Shown: positions 15,028 to 16,195 of the stretch, in pieces
Numbering within the stretch: position 1 is the first letter of the stretch
Layout: each line of letters opens with the position of its first letter
Assembly: GCF_049965695.1 (NCBI RefSeq)
Contig: NZ_JBMFWB010000029.1
Span: 1-16,195 of the forward strand
Direction: 5' to 3'
Origin: Athalassotoga sp049965695
GTDB lineage: Bacteria; Thermotogota; Thermotogae; Mesoaciditogales; Mesoaciditogaceae
Length of the DNA stretch: 16,195 nucleotides
The notes under the pieces: model-generated
The model's database searches: none
What the model was told of the DNA's origin: nothing
Seen by the model: the letters and a program-made list of their open reading frames with translations, nothing else
Position numbers and translations under genes: made by a program

Positions 15028-15975
15028 ATGCCTTTATTCAACCTTTCAAATGTCTCTAAACCTGCTGAACTTAACTATGACGTTGCGGTAATAGGTGCGG
15101 GCCCCGGCGGACTTTCAGCGGCCATATATGCTGGTAGGGCAGGATTGAAGACGATAGTCTTTGAAAAATCAACTGAAGGTGGCCAAATTTTACTTACCGA
15201 TATGATAGAAGATTATCCGGGTTTTACATCGATAAGCGGAAATGCGCTTGCAGATAATTTTCTTTCGCATGCGAAAACTTTCGGCGCGAATTTTGCCAAC
15301 GAAGAAATCGTCGAAGTTGATCTTGAATCGAACCCTAAAAAGTTGAAAACAGATCTTGGCAACGAATATCTCGCAAAAGTTGTGGTGATAGCAACAGGTA
15401 GCAATCCAAAAAAACTTGGCGTGAAAGGTGAAAATGAATTCATGAATAAAGGTGTTTCTTACTGTGCGGTTTGTGATGGCAGTTTTTTCAAAAACAAAAA
15501 AGTCATCGTCGTAGGCGGTGGAGACAGTGCGGTTGAAGAAGGACTCTACATGACCAAAATCGCCAGCGAAGTCACTTTAATACACAGAAGAGATAAATTG
15601 AGAGCACAAAAAATAGCCCAGGACAGGGCATTTAAATCGAAGATGAAATTCATATGGAATACAGTTGTAACCGAAATAGGCGGTACGAAAAATGTTGAAT
15701 ATGTCATGTTGAAGAATGTTCAGACCGGAGAAATCACCAAACATGAAACAGACGGAGTATTCATTTACGTTGGTCTTATACCGAATGTTGAAATATTCAA
15801 AAAATACATAAAAACTGATGAAAATGGATTTGTTCTGGCGGATGAACATATGGAGACAAACGTTAAGGGTGTCTACGTAGTTGGAGATATAAGAAAAACA
15901 CCTTTAAGACAAATCGTAACTGCCGCAGCCGATGGAGCCATAGCCGTTATAGATATGACCAAATATTTTGATTAA
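15028..15975 (+). CDS. trxB: thioredoxin reductase (NADPH/FAD)
   Basis: TrxB passes electrons from NADPH through FAD and a Cys pair to thioredoxin-like proteins, here probably the PDO encoded just before it. With the ATG at 15028 it is 315 residues. Motifs are the FAD-binding VIGAGPGG (21-28), the redox pair CAVC in YCAVCDG (146-149; CATC or CAVC is usual), the nucleotide-binding GGGDSAVE (163-170), HRRDKLR (186-192) whose arginines suggest NADPH, and the closing GVYVVGDI with the second FAD block. A TTG at 15016 overlaps the pdo stop but sits only a base or so from AAAAGGAG, while the ATG is about 13 bases from it; either could serve. Confidence 0.96.
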   Translation: MPLFNLSNVSKPAELNYDVAVIGAGPGGLSAAIYAGRAGLKTIVFEKSTEGGQILLTDMIEDYPGFTSISGNALADNFLSHAKTFGANFANEEIVEVDLESNPKKLKTDLGNEYLAKVVVIATGSNPKKLGVKGENEFMNKGVSYCAVCDGSFFKNKKVIVVGGGDSAVEEGLYMTKIASEVTLIHRRDKLRAQKIAQDRAFKSKMKFIWNTVVTEIGGTKNVEYVMLKNVQTGEITKHETDGVFIYVGLIPNVEIFKKYIKTDENGFVLADEHMETNVKGVYVVGDIRKTPLRQIVTAAADGAIAVIDMTKYFD

Positions 15976-15986
15976 GATATAGATTT

Positions 15987-16012
15987 AAAAGACCGCGTTA
16001 GCGGTCTTTTTT
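15987..16012 (+). terminator. intrinsic terminator after trxB
   Basis: Perfect 10-bp stem AAAAGACCGC (15987-15996) and GCGGTCTTTT (16001-16010) with loop GTTA, followed by further T. It begins 11 bases after the trxB stop. Confidence 0.93.
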
Positions 16013-16033
16013 GTTGATTTTTGTGCATTTATA

Positions 16034-16042
16034 TGTTATACT
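16034..16042 (+). promoter_or_regulatory. extended -10 promoter of tRNA-Arg
   Basis: TGTTATACT is an extended -10 (TG-n-TATACT), 14 bases before the tRNA 5' end. Its last bases overlap a perfect inverted repeat ACTTCC-GAA-GGAAGT (16040-16054), which would form a small hairpin in the leader removed by RNase P. Confidence 0.5.
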
Positions 16043-16055
16043 TCCGAAGGAAGTT

Positions 16056-16130
16056 GCCTCTATAGTTCAATGGATAGAACGGTGGATTCCTAATCCGCAA
16101 ATGCAGGTTCGATTCCTGCTAGGGGCACCA
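16056..16130 (+). tRNA. tRNA-Arg (anticodon CCT), CCA encoded
   Basis: A full cloverleaf can be drawn. The acceptor arms are GCCTCTA and TAGGGGC (with one T-G pair), the D stem is GTTC/GAAC, the anticodon stem GTGGA/TCCGC encloses loop TTCCTAA with anticodon CCT, and the T arm is GCAGG-TTCGATT-CCTGC. The discriminator is A and CCA is encoded at 16128-16130. It reads AGG, a common arginine codon in the neighbouring genes. Confidence 0.97.
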
Positions 16131-16187
16131 GATTTATAAGTTTTAGTTTCGGAAAGCGAACTTCAGTCAAATGATAGATGTTACTTG

Positions 16188-16193
16188 TTGACA
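16188..16193 (+). promoter_or_regulatory. possible -35 element at the window edge
   Basis: TTGACA, a consensus -35, lies at the very end; the matching -10 would be outside the window. The stretch 16131-16187 shows no gene. Confidence 0.25.
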
Positions 16194-16195
16194 AA

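Overview
The window looks like a conserved housekeeping stretch from a thermophile-like, AT-rich bacterium, most plausibly Thermotogota (possibly a deep lineage such as Mesoaciditogales; lineage is inference). Supporting signs are heavy AGA/AGG arginine use, Lys/Glu/Ile-rich proteins, frequent TTG starts with strong Shine-Dalgarno sequences, the order yicC-remA-gmk-rpoZ-coaBC, and a two-domain protein disulfide oxidoreductase next to thioredoxin reductase. Almost everything is on the + strand and tightly packed, with stop/start overlaps throughout.

Layout: (1) 1-390 holds a small minus-strand membrane-protein ORF and two divergent promoters. (2) 391-4612 is a run of era, pxpA, pxpB, pxpC (ATP-dependent 5-oxoprolinase), a probable pfkB-type kinase remnant, and psuG (pseudouridine-5'-phosphate glycosidase), closed by a strong terminator. 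(3) 4768-7207 is purB-purA, the adenylosuccinate pair of AMP synthesis. (4) 7216-7300 is a more GC-rich, repeat-like structured intergenic block. (5) 7402-7839 is an OsmC-like gene with its own terminator. (6) 7982-10907 is a second operon: a 55-aa unknown protein, a degenerate ABC-type ATPase, MtaB (tRNA ms2t6A synthesis) and a class IV PLP aminotransferase. (7) 11042-14280 is yicC-remA-gmk-rpoZ-coaBC. (8) 14348-15975 is pdo-trxB, a thiol redox pair with a terminator. (9) 16056-16130 is tRNA-Arg(CCT).

The most unusual items are: the ABC-like ATPase that keeps Walker A but lacks the Q-loop, signature, catalytic Glu and switch His, encoded overlapping a 55-aa partner; a psuK/pfkB-like kinase apparently cut down to its two ends between pxpC and psuG; a CoaBC with no cysteine at all, the decarboxylase Cys being Asp; and a minus-strand single-helix membrane protein whose best start is one base out of frame. 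Promoters share an extended -10 (TGnTATAAT type), four of them with TATG or TTATATG just upstream. No CRISPR array, IS element, prophage gene or defence system is visible. Functions are assigned from motifs read by eye; no database search was made.
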